Positions 34,125-46,699 of a stretch of 64,000 nt of DNA are shown one piece after another. A program made the translations under genes and the position numbers. Each line of letters starts with the position of its first letter. Within the stretch, counting starts at the first letter, position 1. The stretch comes from Gymnopus androsaceus JB14 (taxonomy: Eukaryota > Basidiomycota > Agaricomycetes > Agaricales > Omphalotaceae), in contig ML769421.1 in the NCBI GenBank assembly GCA_009733575.1, positions 124,001-188,000 of the forward strand, in the 5' to 3' direction. Under the pieces are notes generated by a model, which saw nothing but the letters and a program-made list of their open reading frames with translations, was not told where the DNA came from and searched no databases.

Positions 34125-35237
34125 ATTGCTAAACGATATTCAGCATATCAGGTAGACCACTGCATTCCTCGATGCGTGGAAACCATCCTCGACCTCCTTT
34201 CTAGTGCCTCAGAAAGCTCGGCTGATTGGGCCTCGTACTCGTATATGGCGAGTGTTGACGAAGTGCTTCAATCATTAAGTACCGGAGGTTCAAGCTTTAT
34301 CTAGAACTTGTTCTCCTTCATCCTGTTAGCTGCATTTACATAATTTTCCGGCTCTTAATGTTCAATGTGAATATGTCGATACATATAACCAGGTTTAGAG
34401 AAACGGCGAAAGTCTTACGTTCAACACTCCGGCTTCGCCTTATACTTATTGCAACCTTTGGCCACTTTTTTTTTGTGTTGCTCCGGATCGACAACTTGCA
34501 TATTCGAGTTGAACGGTCATCTTTAAGTTTAAACAAAGAATTTGAAGGCACAATGTCTTGCTCTGCGTTGCAGGTCCGTCGTACGAGGCTCGAGGCCCGA
34601 GGGTGGGAATGAGAGGCCAAGGAGCTCTAGTCGAGGCGTTCTAGTCGGCCTTGATGGAGCCCGAGTCCAAAACCGGAGGAGGAATATGGGAGCTTGCCAG
34701 TGGGTGCCGTTTCCGATTTTGGAGGTGTTTTTTTTGTTGGTACTCGGTCTACCTGTCAATGAAAAAACGTTCTTTGGTGTTTGAGTTTGGATGCGCGTAT
34801 GCATACAAGCCTACATATTGCTCGCAGTAGGAGTTGGAGCTAGATGCGGAAAAGCTACAGTCGTACATCACCTCCACTTCCTCTGATTTATGTCAACGCA
34901 GCCTCTTGCACCCCATAGCTTCCTTGATACCTGCATCTGGATTCCGGAGTCCAGCTGAGTTCTAAACCGTCATCCGCGCTGGAAGTAAGACCAGGATGCT
35001 TTGCAGGGCTTGGACTGGCAATAGCTAATCATTTTGCGTCATGTCGTTTACTGATGAGGCCTTTTCATACTGCTCTAGTTACTTATACATCAGGAATTAT
35101 CATCTCCTCTAGCGATGCTGCTAGGTTTAAGCCCAAGCAACAAAGTCGCAAGCATAATGATGATATTGGCCATTGGAGATACTACCAGTGAAACCCAATC
35201 GAGACTGAGAGTGAAACAGGGCCAATATACACCTACA

Positions 35238-35964
35238 CATCAGCAAAACCTGGGTGTTCTGTACAGAGCTGTACAGCTCTGTACAGAACCCACAGCACTT
35301 ATAGGACCCATAGCAAGGTACCCCTCTGTACAGAACTGTGGGATGCTATGGGTTGCTGTGGATCGCTGTGGACTTCGCGGGAACGCCGCCATCAGGGTTC
35401 TATTCAATATTGATTCAATACCAAATATATTATCATTTTGAATTGATTCCCTGGCTGGCGAGAGCGAAATACTAGCGAAATATTTATAAAATCATTTTAT
35501 TGGCAATTCCAAACACTACTAATACTACAACATACATACTCGACTCATCCAACAGGCCCACAACTGGCGTAAAATTGTATACTAATTAACTGCAGCCTCC
35601 TACCAGTCATCGAATCCTTCTTCAATGAGACTAAAAGATGTCATCAGATATACAATTAGAGCCTCCGAGTCAAAAATTCCAGAGAGTAGAACTTACAGTC
35701 TGAGTTAAGTTGAGCTTAGTGGGGGAAGGAAAAGACGTCGAACTTGTCAAAACCTTTGATTAAATAGCGTCCAAGGTCCCCGTTGCCGTATCCATCAGCT
35801 GGGAATGACAGGTGTCAGAATGCTCGAGCAACGGTCAACCTACAGCATCTTACAGGACCTCATAGGACCTCATAGCATTCCACAGCACTGTACAGTGCTG
35901 TGGCTGCTATGGATTGCTATAAGCTGCTATAGGTGCTGTAGCGTTCACCCAGGTTCTGCTGATG
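35238..35964. mobile_element. Inverted-repeat (MITE-like) element, 727 bp
   Basis: Left end catcagcaaaacctgggtg (35238-35256) and right end cacccaggttctgctgatg (35946-35964) are inverted copies with one mismatch. Subterminal parts also match in inverted orientation (cacagcactta... against ...gctataggtgctgtag). A perfect 32-bp palindrome built from the word ctgtacag lies at 35257-35288. No transposase. The target duplication is not obvious. Confidence 0.65.
35257..35288. repeat. Perfect 32-bp palindrome in the element
   Basis: It reads outward-in as ttctgtacagagctgt and its exact reverse complement. The same gtacag word recurs at 35330 and 35893, so it is a hallmark of the element's interior. 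Confidence 0.8.
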
Positions 35965-37080
35965 CATATATTTCCGACCATAAGAAGAATTAATACGAGG
36001 CCCAGCAGAACCACCAGGCTCTCCCCAAAACGAGACTATCCCCTGTGGAAAGCAACGGTTGAAAATTGGCTCAGCACCCACCATGCAAATTACTCAAGAT
36101 GAGAGGACATATGGAAGCAGATTATCAGACTTGGACTACAATTTAGACTCGCGATCAGGACTTGGACCGCAAATCACATCCTCGACTTATCAGCTGGACT
36201 CATTTGCTGACTTGGACTTGTGACCGGTTGGCTCTTTAGCCTCCATTTTGACCTGGTATGCAGTCGCTACAGGACTTACACTTAAAGCAATGTGGGTTTA
36301 ACTTGGGTATGTGGTAGTTTAGCTTCATGCAGCTTTACTTTATACATGATACAATGGAGGTGTGAGGAGAGGCACTTTGTTCATAGCAAAGGACCTTGAG
36401 CACCTCTTGATCCCTTTTAGGAGTATCTTGATCCATCTTGATCTATTTGGGCACCTTTTGTTCTGAATGTCAAAGCTGGACAACATTGCCTTCCTCTGAA
36501 CTACAACGAATTGATGCAAGTACCAGGTCAAGTTGCTCAGCTTCCCTTTGGATCAAGAAACACACTTAAGCGAGCTCAAGATACACTTCAATGAGCACAA
36601 GATGTTTTTGATATACTCACAAAAGCACCGTCAGGTTGTCTCATGGGAGTCCAGGGCAGATGAAACTAGTCATGGCGGGTATCGAGCTCAGCAGTATCCC
36701 AATGAATAAGTGTTTTGCACCCAAAGTCAAAGTTAAATTGAGGTCGAAGTGAGTAACGGCGAAGTCCAAGTCACCAGAGTCAAAGTCGGAATCAATCATG
36801 TGAATGTCATCATATTTTGTGAATTCTGCTTTCATAAGGACAAGCTGAATTATTCGGTAGGGTAGACTCGAACCAGCCGGCTCTGCGTCGCAGTGAGTCA
36901 CTGAGGCAGGGCAAGATACTAAGAGAGAACAGCTTTGGCCTTTCTGTTTTCGAATCCCAAGAAGCTCGAATTTAACTAAAGTACATTTACAATGTTAGTT
37001 TACTACCTGTTCAAATTATGTACAATGTACAATGAAGAATGTATGATAAAATCAAAAGGCAAAGACACAACAACCACAAT
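35965..37080. other. Intergenic region with gacttggac-type tandem words
   Basis: At 36125-36220 the words gacttggac and ggactc recur several times in a degenerate pattern. No gene recognised on either strand. The segment next to 37080 is the 3' flank of malate synthase. Confidence 0.4.
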
Positions 37081-39027
37081 CTACAACGCAGACTTCTGCC
37101 ACTTGGCTTCCACACCATCCGCAATCGCCAAATGACCCATAAGATCACTAGTCAAAAACTCGCTCGGCCACTCCCTCTTAATCTGCCCCTTCAAATACTC
37201 CACAGCAATCTTCAAATTTTCCTCCTTCACGCCAGCAAAGATTCCCTTCACGCCAGGAGCTACCTCATCGATGAGCTTCTCCACATACTCGGCCGTGACG
37301 TACTGTCCAGAGTCGAGGCGCGAGTTGTATTTCACCCATTGCCAGAGCTGGACGCGAGTAATCTCAGCTGTAGCGGCGTCTTCCATGAGATAGTTGAGAG
37401 GGATACATCCATTTCCGCCGATCCAGGCTGAGGTGTAGGCTAGGGAGGTGGAGATATTGGAGCGAACCCCTTCGTCGGTGATCTTTCCGGGTACACGCGA
37501 GCTGAGAAGATCTGCGGCGGCGACTTTGACGTCTTCACGTCGGATATGGTACTAGGAACAAGACAGGGGTCAGCGTAAAGCTCAAAAATAGACGTTGTAA
37601 ACAAACCTGATTGGGTCCAAGCATGTGCTCGTTGAAAACCTCCAGTGCAATCTTGTTAATCAAAGGATGGGCAATCCAAGTACCATCGTGTCCAGCGAGA
37701 ACTTCACGAAGTTTGTCCTGTCGGACTTTTTCCATCACAGCATCGTTCGCCTTTGGGTCGTCTTTGATGGGAATTTGAGCAGCCATGCCGCCCATAGCAG
37801 CGACTTTACGCCTATAGGAAGGTTAGATACAATGCAATACGGAAACGGCACCAGAATAGGCGTACCGGTGACAGGTCTGGATAAGAAGCCGGACGTAGGA
37901 ATCCATAAATGGTACGGTCATGGTGACGTCTTTTCGGTCAGGAAGAACAGCAGAGCGATCGGCACGACGTTTCTTGATGAAGCTGAAGATGTAGTCCCAC
38001 CTAAGCACAAAGTAGTGTGAGCTTTACGCCTTGCATCAGAATGGATGAGGTTACCTTCCACAGTTCAAACCAGATGAATGAGTTCGGAGTTCAAAGAGGA
38101 TTTCCTCCATGTTGAAGACGGCAGGTAGAGTTTCGATGAGAACGGTGGCACGGATAGTGCCATGAGACATGCCGATATAGGATTGGGAGAAATTGAATAC
38201 ATCATTCCAAAGACGCGCCTCGAGATAATGCTCCATCTTGGGTAGATAAAAGTAAGGGCCAGATCCGCGTTTGACGAGTTCTTTTGCATTATGATAAAAG
38301 TATAGTCCAAAGTCGAATAACGAGCCGGAGAATGGAGCATTGTCGATTGTCAAGCGGGGCTCGTCGAGGTGCCATCCCCTTGGGCTATAAGAATACGTGA
38401 GCATACTTTCTGAATTCATTTATGATAGAACTCGCCGAACTATAAGAACTGCAGGCTTCTCGGAAAGTTTGTAGCTTTTTCCGCCAGCTTCAAAATCAAT
38501 CTCGCGTCTAATCGCGTCGCGAAGGTTGACCTGTCCGCTAACCAAGTTGGTAAACGTGGGCGAGCTAGAGTCTGAGCAAGTGACGTCAAGGCGAGAGTTT
38601 CAACACCAAGGAAAGGCACGAGCCTTCAAAGTCCGCCATGAACGTCTTTGCTCCACTGTTGAGAGCATTGACCACCATCTTGCGGTCAGTAGGTCCAGTT
38701 ATCTAATCAACATTGGAACCGTTAGCTATTCGCACCAGGTATACGCAAACGAGAACCAACCTCAACACGCCTATCCTCCAAACCAGGAGCAGGCGGTGCG
38801 CAATGCCATGAAGGCTCGGATCGTATATTAGCTGTTTCTGGATTGAAATCGAAAGGAGCTCCCGAGTCCCAGCGACGCTGAGCTTCTTCGCGGGCAACGA
38901 GTAGAGATTGCCTGGTAGATTCGAAGGTTCGATGCAGGGCAGCGAGAAAAGCGAGAGCATCGTCGGTGAGGACGATAGATTGAGCCTTATCGGCGAGTTT
39001 AGAGTGGATTTGAACGCCTGACACCAT
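37081..39027 (-). CDS. Malate synthase (glyoxylate cycle)
   Basis: Condenses glyoxylate with acetyl-CoA to malate; in fungi usually peroxisomal and needed for growth on acetate, ethanol or fatty acids. Start [20 protein letters not shown]. Landmarks in order: [15 protein letters not shown], an [15 protein letters not shown] exon joint, MADFEDSSSPT (active-site Glu-Asp region), [45 protein letters not shown] (family signature), and [16 protein letters not shown]. Then come [31 protein letters not shown] and [11 protein letters not shown]. The protein ends KWQKSAL; S-A-L is a tolerable peroxisomal targeting signal type 1 variant. Several introns of 50-60 bp. Upstream lies a Cys-free inverted repeat that may be regulatory. 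Family certain, length normal. Confidence 0.96.
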
Positions 39028-39144
39028 GATGAGAGTTGGAAAGAAGATAGAGAGATAGAGAGAAAAGCGAATATTTGAAGTGTGGCGGGTTCCCGATCCG
39101 AGGTACGTCATTCCGAAATCATATGATTTCTATTCCGCTTCCTC

Positions 39145-39182
39145 CGACTCCGAGTCCAAGCCTCCGTCGCGACTCGGAGTCG
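39145..39182. promoter_or_regulatory. Inverted repeat upstream of malate synthase
   Basis: cgactccgagtc (39145-39156) is perfectly inverted as gactcggagtcg (39171-39182) with a 14-bp spacer, about 120-155 bp upstream of the malate synthase ATG. Position and symmetry suggest a binding site for a dimeric zinc-cluster regulator, many of which read CGG/CCG half sites. This is inference from sequence alone. Confidence 0.45.
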
Positions 39183-39513
39183 CGCGGCCCTCCGACAACG
39201 CGCCCGCCGCGACTTGCTCAAGGCGGGAGAACGTTGCATCCTTGCGATTGATCAGAAGATTGTTCCCTTGGGTTTGGGTAGGTATTTGGCTCATAATTCC
39301 CGAATATTCTTGAATATTCCGTTCGCTATCTTCAGAGTCTCGGTTGTCCGTATATCCCGTGTTTCCAAACATAAAAGCATCGATTTTCTAGGCCATATCC
39401 ATTTACAGTGTACGGAAACACATGAATACATTACGATGCTTTATTTTCAGATACCATTACCGGTTCCGTTGTAAAATATGACGCTGAACAAACACTCGGT
39501 TAGAAAGCGCATT

Positions 39514-40211
39514 CTAAAATAAAACGTGCAACTGACCAGAGATTTCCCTCACAGTCCGTTCTCCAATCTTGATCACTCTCCTGGATGCCATTTGCCACAT
39601 TCCGACGCTCACTGAACCTAAGGACCGCGTCAATATCGAATAATAATACAGAGACTTGCCCCTTACCCTTTGGTGCAAACGGGAAAGCCAGCACCCAGCC
39701 CAAAGGACCGAACCAGCCAGATGGAAGGTAGAAGATGGCAGACTTTCGGTACCACCAGGTAATAATGAATTGGGCACCGGTGGTACATATCCAAATAGCC
39801 GAGCTGAACTTGAGTGAGAACGAATTCTTTACTGAAGACATTTCACTGTCTGAGAGCCGTCAGGATTAGCACGAGTTAATGTCGGAATGAAACATACTGA
39901 GTTTCTCCAGATCCGCCAGTCCTTTGTCCACGCTTCTTCTCAACTTGGCCCACCTGGCAAATTGATCCTGGGCACTCGTCTTGAGGAGTTCCGCCTTCGT
40001 GTTCAGAATCTCAGCTTTGAGTTTGTTTTGCTTTTCTGCGAGTGTTGGATAGAAAATCCTCAGATACACAACGTAGAACTAAGAAAACGTGTCAATTTGA
40101 AGTTCTTTGAGCTCTGACAAGACTTACCCAGCCAATCAACACGGATTTACCAATCCATGAGATAAACTCTGCGAGAAAGACCAGACCAAAAATTGTGATA
40201 ATAAGAGACAT
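39514..40211 (-). CDS. get1: GET1/WRB-like receptor subunit for tail-anchored protein insertion
   Basis: Endoplasmic reticulum membrane subunit that, with Get2, receives tail-anchored proteins from the Get3 ATPase. Start [20 protein letters not shown] gives the first membrane segment facing the lumen end. A coiled coil follows ([40 protein letters not shown]), the Get3-binding part, then [20 protein letters not shown] with [20 protein letters not shown] and [14 protein letters not shown], a highly characteristic motif block. The last exon reads [20 protein letters not shown] and ends after QLHVLF at 39514. Four exons with canonical borders. Match to the family is by motif order and length (about 200 residues). 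Confidence 0.9.
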
Positions 40212-42206
40212 TGTGAGCCAAAGTCGCCGGCGTCGACGTCGACAAGAAAGAAGAATTGATTATTGATGACGCGAGGCGCGTTTTTGATTGGGCGCTTCGA
40301 CTTTGCTTTCCAATTTCTTCCTCGCATTCTCTCAGCCAGAGCTACCCTCAAAGTGGTGTCATATTCTCAATACTGTTACGATCCTTGCTGCGGAAAGAGA
40401 ACAGAATCGGCCTATATGAGCCAAGACAGTCGAAGACTATGAGCGTCCATGGACACTGCTAGAGGATCTCGGCCGCGAAAGGCTGCGTTCTGTATGAAGT
40501 CAGAGTGACGGAGTTCTGAGGATGCCTTTCATCGAAAATTCTATACGCTAGCCTTTCAAATTCTGGTGGGAACAGAACGTTACCGTTTTTGAAACCAAAT
40601 CAAGTATCTTATGAATAACTAAAGCAGCATTTCAGGCGTAGACTTTTCTAGGCCGCTGTGTCTAGCCTGCCTTTGCAGACGTGAAGACCAGCTTCGACCC
40701 CATGGTCGAGGTCCAGCAAGTCGACATATTACACAGACGCATGTATACTTATTCGGAAGTTGCATTAAGTTCTTTAGGCAAAGAATAAGTGGATCGAGTG
40801 ACTCGTCGAGCTTCAAGTTAGACTCGTAAATGCACGTCAAATTTCGCCATAGGCATTGCGCAGACCATCCTAATGCCTACTTGCACGGATTTAAAGTCTG
40901 GATCCTTTGTTTTATGACGCAAATATCTCATTTAACGAACATGTTTTTGGAACAGATGTCGCAAGCTCTACAGCTCTAGCCATTTTCGTTGGAACTGGAA
41001 CGCTTCCGGTGAGGATGTCATGAACAACTGACGTGTCATTCTACTAAGCCCAGAGTCCTCGACTGGTACCGGTGCGGCGGATGTTATAGAGAAAATGGTA
41101 GGCAGGCGCATCTGCGCTTACTCCAGAAGCTACATTTCACCAATGGACGTAACGGGGCTCAGGCGTACGTCAAATTTCGCCGTAGGCATTGCATAGGCAA
41201 GACGCAATTGCCATCTCTCGCTTGCGCTGTTAGATGACCTCCCGTAGCGCAGGTCTCAGCTCTCCTTGATTGAATGAATCATCACCTGAACTCCTCGGAT
41301 GACAGATAATTTGCATTTCCAAGGCAAGTAAGTAGTACATTTGTCGCAACTTTGTCTAATGAAACCAGAGCTGTACTGGAGTCACTTGCCACTTGGACGC
41401 AGCTTAAACACAAAGTAGGATCCGCGTCGACGCTCTGCGCTTGGGCTGTTGTCAAGGGATTACATTCACGTCGCCTCCAGAATAAAGACAAAAGTGGTAT
41501 GTCCTTGTGCGACGTATGCAACAGCTTCGAGTCGCTCAACTCCTCCCGTAGCTTCCTATAGAAAGAGACCAGCTGCAGCTGCGCCATGTCAAGTGGATGC
41601 CTGTCGTCTACACTATAGGGTCAGCATCGAATAATGGGGACTCGAGGGAGACAGCGCGGCTTCAATCCAAATACAGCAATATGATAGCCAAAATGGGATA
41701 CTTCGGAAGACTTGCAACAGCTTTTTACAGTGAATAGGTTAATGAAGCAAAATGACTGCCAGTGAATAAACTAACTATTGTCGACGTTGCGATGCTTCCA
41801 GACGCAGGTACAGAGCTCTTTATACAGTATAATTTCCTCAAAAAAGAATGAACAATAACACTCGGGACTTTTTCATTTCGACGCTCTCTCTCAAACATTC
41901 AAATTTCAAGGACCCGTACTGTGTATGCTTCGCGACGCAGGTACAGACAAGGCACGAAGCAATTTCCTCAAAATTAGAACTTGAATAGAGCGTTCATTCG
42001 CGTTGTGTCCTCGGAACCATTCTTTTCATTTTTGATACTCGCTAGACGTTCCAACGGCTTCAAATTTTACTGCCTCCTCAAGCTGAAAAAGTTCATAGTG
42101 TCATGGTGTGCCTTACGCATCACGAGTATGTAGTCCCTTCTCATTCTCATTTCGCCTTTTTTCACCTCAAGTCGAATATGGTCGAGTTACGAGACAGCGA
42201 AACTGG
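40212..42206. other. Gene-poor region with short direct repeats
   Basis: The phrase acgtcaaatttcgcc(a/g)taggca occurs at about 40835 and 41166; gacgcaggtacaga occurs at about 41803 and 41936, each followed by aatttcctcaaaa. These are short dispersed direct repeats. A minus-strand ORF at 41282-41587 is the longest but has no recognisable motif and no convincing splice partner. Confidence 0.4.
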
Positions 42207-42214
42207 TATAAAAG
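42207..42214 (+). promoter_or_regulatory. TATA box of the secreted repeat protein gene
   Basis: tataaaag at 42207-42214 lies 87 bp before the ATG at 42301, a usual distance for a strongly expressed fungal gene with a short leader. A pyrimidine-rich stretch and tcaact words follow before the start. Confidence 0.6.
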
Positions 42215-42300
42215 GAGTACATTTCAGCCCATAACTCTCCAAGTTGTTCTCAACTCCTAATCACTCGTACTCAACAGCTTCCCTTTATCTGCTTCTCAAT

Positions 42301-43423
42301 ATGCGATTCTCTACCGCTCAAACCATTGCACTTGTTTCGCTTCTGACCACTGTTCATGGTCTGAACATCAACAGAAACATCAATGTCAGTCTTCTCCTCT
42401 GTTACTAAACTCATTGTTCAGATAAACTCACCAACATCCACGTAGGACATCGTTGTTGCAAGAGACGAGGACAAGATTCCCATTCCTATCATTCCTCGTC
42501 CTCTACCTCTTCCCATTCCCATTCCTCATTTCCCGGAACCTCATCAAGGTATGTCCATCAGAATAACTATCTTCAGCCCAAACGCTAAACTAATACTGAA
42601 TCTCAGGAGGCTATGGAGGCCATGAAGGTGGTCACTACCGTCGAGAAGAAGATGTAGCTGGTAAGTGTGAAATACAATATAGCAGCTCGGAGCTAACAGA
42701 AATAAACTTGTAGATGGCCAACCTGGTCAATCCGGAGGTCAATCTGGTCAAGGCCACGGTAGTCAGCCCGGACAGGGTAACGGCGGAAAGCCGGGTCAGG
42801 GTAATGGTGGTCAGCCTGGACAAGGAAACGGAGGAAAGCCAGGTCAAGGTAATGGCGGCCAACCCGGACAGGGTAACGGCGGAAAGCCAGGTCAGGGTAA
42901 CGGTGGCCAGCCCGGTCAAGGGAATGGCGGAAAGCCTGGCCAAGGGAATGGTGGTCAGCCTGGACAAGGAAATGGAGGAAAGCCAGGTCAAGGAAATGGC
43001 GGAAAGCCAGGTCAGGGTAACGGTGGCCAGCCCGGTCAAGGGAATGGCGGAAAGCCAGGTCAGGGAAATGGTGGTCAACCCGGGCAAGGAAATGGAGGAA
43101 AGCCGGGTCAAGGAAATGGCGGAAAGCCAGGTCAGGGTAACGGTGGCCAGCCCGGTCAGGGGAATGGCGGAAAGCCTGGCCAAGGGAATGGTGGTCAGCC
43201 CGGACAGGGTAACGGCGGAAAGCCAGGTCAGGGCAATGGTGGTCAACCCGGGCAAGGAAATGGCGGTCAGCCCGGACAGGGTAACGGCGGAAAGCCAGAC
43301 CAGGGCAATGGTGGTCAGCCCGGACAAGGAAATGGCGGAAAGCCGGGTCAGGGCAATGGTGGTCAACCCGGACAAGGAAATGGAGGAAAGCCCGGACAAG
43401 GAGGCCAAGGCCACAGCAACTGA
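42301..43423 (+). CDS. Secreted repetitive protein with about 26 copies of an 8-residue Gly/Gln/Asn repeat
   Basis: Four exons join in frame: 42301-42384, 42446-42548, 42607-42660, 42714-43423. The start MRFSTAQTIALVSLLTTVHG is a signal peptide. A short linker DIVVARDEDKIPIPII is followed by a proline-rich PRPLPLPIPIPHFPEP, then GGYGGHEGGHYRREEDVAD, which holds a dibasic RR that a Kex2-type protease might cut. The rest consists of units (K/Q)PGQGNGG repeated about 26 times with one KPDQ variant, ending GGQGHSN. Strongly hydrophilic and disordered; a wall-associated or extracellular matrix role is likely but not shown. No Cys in the repeat part. The repeat is conserved at DNA level as a 24-bp minisatellite. 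Confidence 0.88.
42765..43400 (+). repeat. 24-bp coding minisatellite
   Basis: Unit (a/c)agcc(c/g/a)gg(t/a)caggg(t/c)aa(t/c)gg(t/c)gg, about 26 tandem copies. The unit length is a multiple of three and it lacks stops in most frames, which explains long open frames on both strands. Copy number should vary among strains. Confidence 0.9.
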
Positions 43424-44581
43424 TCCCCTTTATTTTTTCCCTTCATTGAAACGAGACCGATACTTAGCGATATTTAGTTTAATTCACTTTTCTTTTGGGT
43501 GGAAGTTATTAAAGTTGTACAATTGCCTTTAGTATAATTGGACGTTGAGTGTGTATATATATCAAAAATTTACCGTTCACAAATGCTCCCTTATCCGTTT
43601 GAATTGGTCAGTTGGAACATCAGGCAAGTACAGAGTTCAAGTTGAAGCAGTTGTACTACTTAATGTCTGACCAATATTCCAATCTCAGGAGTGGAGTCTG
43701 GAAAAATTGGGTATAGATGATGCGCTTGGTCAAGGTGGCAAAGTAGGAATGCCTGCCTCCATTGATTTTCAGAAGGACATTGATTCCCCGATTCTGCTCT
43801 CTACCCTTCTACAAAGGTCCCTCCATCGGTCAAAATATTCACGGTTGATGTTCGGTGATTCGCTCCTAAAGACCGGCGAGACTTGAGACCGGATGATTAA
43901 GTACGTCGACATATGAACTCGACACAAATAGCTTGGCATGTTTTCAGTCGGTCATACCTCTAAGTTTAAGCGATCATCTTTGAAGCCAGTGCAGTCTGCA
44001 GGATCACAGTAGCAAGTGATAGCGCGACTTGGTAATTGACTAAGTGGTATCCATTCAAACCGCTTCAGGTTCGTAAAACCAGCTTTGACCTCCGTCAACT
44101 CGGATCAAACTTGAATTGTAGACTTCTGAGTCTTGACTTTTGTTTCTTCTTTTCTCTTTCTTGTTGTTTGAATCTCGAGTATGGGAAACACGCTGGGTAT
44201 GTATGCTTTATCTTAGGATCATATACGTTTGTTATTCATTGCCATTAACGAACGCAAGCGAGCCTAGGCTGGGGAAGGTAGCGGTAGATATACATGAAAA
44301 AGAGTGGGAAGGCAGACAGAATTTCGCTAAAGAGGAGAAACGCACAGAAAAGAAAGCAAGAACAAGAAGAGCGCATGTGCACAGACAAGTTGAATCAAGA
44401 CTTTCAAAGAACATGCAAGAATATTGGCGCGCAAAAAAAGATGGGAAGATACTTGATTTGGTTTTACCTTCTTATTCTCTCTGGAACCTCCTCTAGAGTC
44501 GCACCTAGTCAATATCCGTAGAGTTATTCTCTCCATCCTTACTTCCTTATAGCCGCTTCGTATCAGTATCCACCCCGACAC
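43424..44581. other. Intergenic region, no gene recognised
   Basis: 3' flank of the secreted repeat gene up to the Mutator-like element. The overlapping ORFs at 44140-44580 on both strands are purine-rich or pyrimidine-rich runs without motifs. Confidence 0.35.
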
Positions 44582-44590
44582 CCCGAATCC

Positions 44591-46699
44591 TGTAAGACAA
44601 CCAGGTTTTGATTAACCAACTCAGATCTCAACTGAAATTGCCTTTTATATCCAAAACGATTAATTAGAACAATGACTAGAGCACTATTGATCTGCTTACC
44701 TTTATAGGTGGTCAATCCGCAATTACTAATTGTGGCAAACAATTAGTATCTAGTAGATACCAATCGTTGTAGATGGTTAATCATTGTAGATAGTTAATCA
44801 TTGTAAATAGTTAATCATTATAAGTAGTTAATCCGTTGTAAGTAATTAATCTATGTGTACATAACTCGTCCATTATGAGAACCATACTGACACCTTTGAT
44901 GTGCCTCCTACATGATCCGCGCTGAGCTAAAGGAGAGGCAGGCATGGAACATGTTTTGCTCAGAACTCATCTGTCTGTCCCTGGCTGTTGTATTGGAAAA
45001 TTTTGAAATGAGTGGATCAACTACTGCATTGAATGCTGCAGTTGACTGTGTTGTCGAACAAGGAACTTGCATGGTGTGAATGTAAATTGGGGAGGGAGAT
45101 GGTGGTGGTCAAGAAGAAAGAGAGAAGGAAATACGTAACAGCTCTGGATCAAAGTATAATTGATCAAAAGTCTAAAAGGATGTGCAACCACATGGGATTG
45201 CCGAGGGTGGGTGAGTCACATATGGAAAGGTAGGTGGATTTAATCCACTCACTTTTGTGTACGTGACTCGCCCATATGGTTAACCATTTGAAAGTGGTTA
45301 ATCCACTCCACCTTTGTATATGTGACTTGTCTGTGTGGTTAACCTGGTTAATCCACTTACCGTTCTGCTCGCCCCTCAGCAATCCTGTGTGATTGTAATC
45401 CACTCACTTTTGCATACGTGACTTGCCCATGGTTAGGGTTTCAAAGTACAATGCAATGCAATTTATTTGGTCCAAATCCAATAAATCATGAATTGTACTG
45501 GTACAAGATTTATTGAAAACTGGTTAAACTGTGTACTTGTACTGATTGTACTGATACAACCAGTGCAATACAATACAATTTATGAGTTTAAATCAGTTCA
45601 GATTCAAATTGGTTTATATCAGTATAAACTGACATAAACTGATCATTTACATACTGTTTGCTACCAGATATGTAATGTTTTACAACATCCATGTTATAGG
45701 AAGTTCTCATAAACTATTGAAAGTACATCTTGATCAAGATTGGAGTAATAAATGACACTGTAAGCTTTTTTAGTAGGTGTAATGCAATGTTTACACTAGT
45801 ATAACCTGCTGTAAATGTGTACTGATTTAAACCGATTCAAAGCAGTTTAAGCAATTTTCACATTTTGAATAAACTGTAAACCTGTAATGATTTAAACTGT
45901 GTATCAGTACAAGCTTCAGTGATACATTTTGCAGTACAATACAATACAATTCATGATTTATTTGCAGTTTAATAAATTGTACTTCAAAACCCTACCCATG
46001 GTTAACCATTTGAAAATAGTTAATCCACTCCACCTTTGCATACGTGACTTGTCGTGGTTAACCATTTGAAAGCGGTTCATCCACCTACCTTTCTGTATGT
46101 GACTCGCCCGCCCCTCGGCAATCCCATGTGATTGCACATACTTTTAGACTTTTGATCAATTATACTTCAATCCAGAGCTGTTACATATTTCCTTCTCTCT
46201 TTCTTCTTGACCACCACCATCTCCCTCCCCGATTTACACTCACACCATGCTTCCTTATTTGACAACACAGTCAACTGCAGCATTCAATGCAGTAGTTGAT
46301 CCACTCATTTCAAATTTTTCCAATATGACAGCCAGGGCCAGACAGATGAGTTTTGGGCAAAACATGTTCCATGCCTGCCTCTCCATTAGCTCAGCGCGGA
46401 TCGTGTAGGAGGCACATCAAAGGTGTCGGTATGGTTCTCATAATGGACGAGTTACGTATGCATGGATTAATCACTTACAATGGATTAACTACTGATAATG
46501 ATTAACTATTTACAATGATTAACTATCTACAAGGATTAACCATCTACACGCGAGTACATAAGTATCTAATTGTGGATTAACCACCTACAAAGGTAAGCGG
46601 ATCAATAGTGCTCTAGTCATTGTTCTAATTAATCGTTTTGGATATAAAAGGAAATTCAGTTGAGATCTAAATGATTAACCAAAACCTGGTTGTACTTCT
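44591..46699. mobile_element. Mutator-like element with long terminal inverted repeats and 9-bp duplication
   Basis: The two arms, about 44597-45240 and 46050-46693, are inverted copies over some 650 bp. For example aaaacgattaattagaacaa near 44656 and ttgttctaattaatcgtttt near 46618 are exact reverse complements, as are the ccgcgctgagctaa words near 44918 and 46385. The ends read acaaccaggttttg and caaaacctggttgt. The 9-bp cccgaatcc stands on both sides (44582-44590 and 46700-46708). Long inverted arms plus a 9-bp target duplication fit the Mutator (MULE) superfamily. The centre (45240-46050) is AT-rich with caatgcaat-type words and encodes nothing recognisable, so the element is non-autonomous. 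The alternative is a foldback element. Confidence 0.82.

Noticed and set aside
41282..41587. 101-codon minus-strand ORF in a gene-poor region
   Set aside because: Could be a small gene, but no motif, no splice partner and no upstream signal could be supported.
42635..43414. 259-codon minus-strand ORF of Leu/Ser/Thr repeats
   Set aside because: Mirror of the 24-bp minisatellite of the plus-strand gene, which has a signal peptide, proper introns and a TATA box.
45033..45403. ORFs inside the Mutator-like element
   Set aside because: Short, on both strands, mirrored in the two arms and without transposase motifs.
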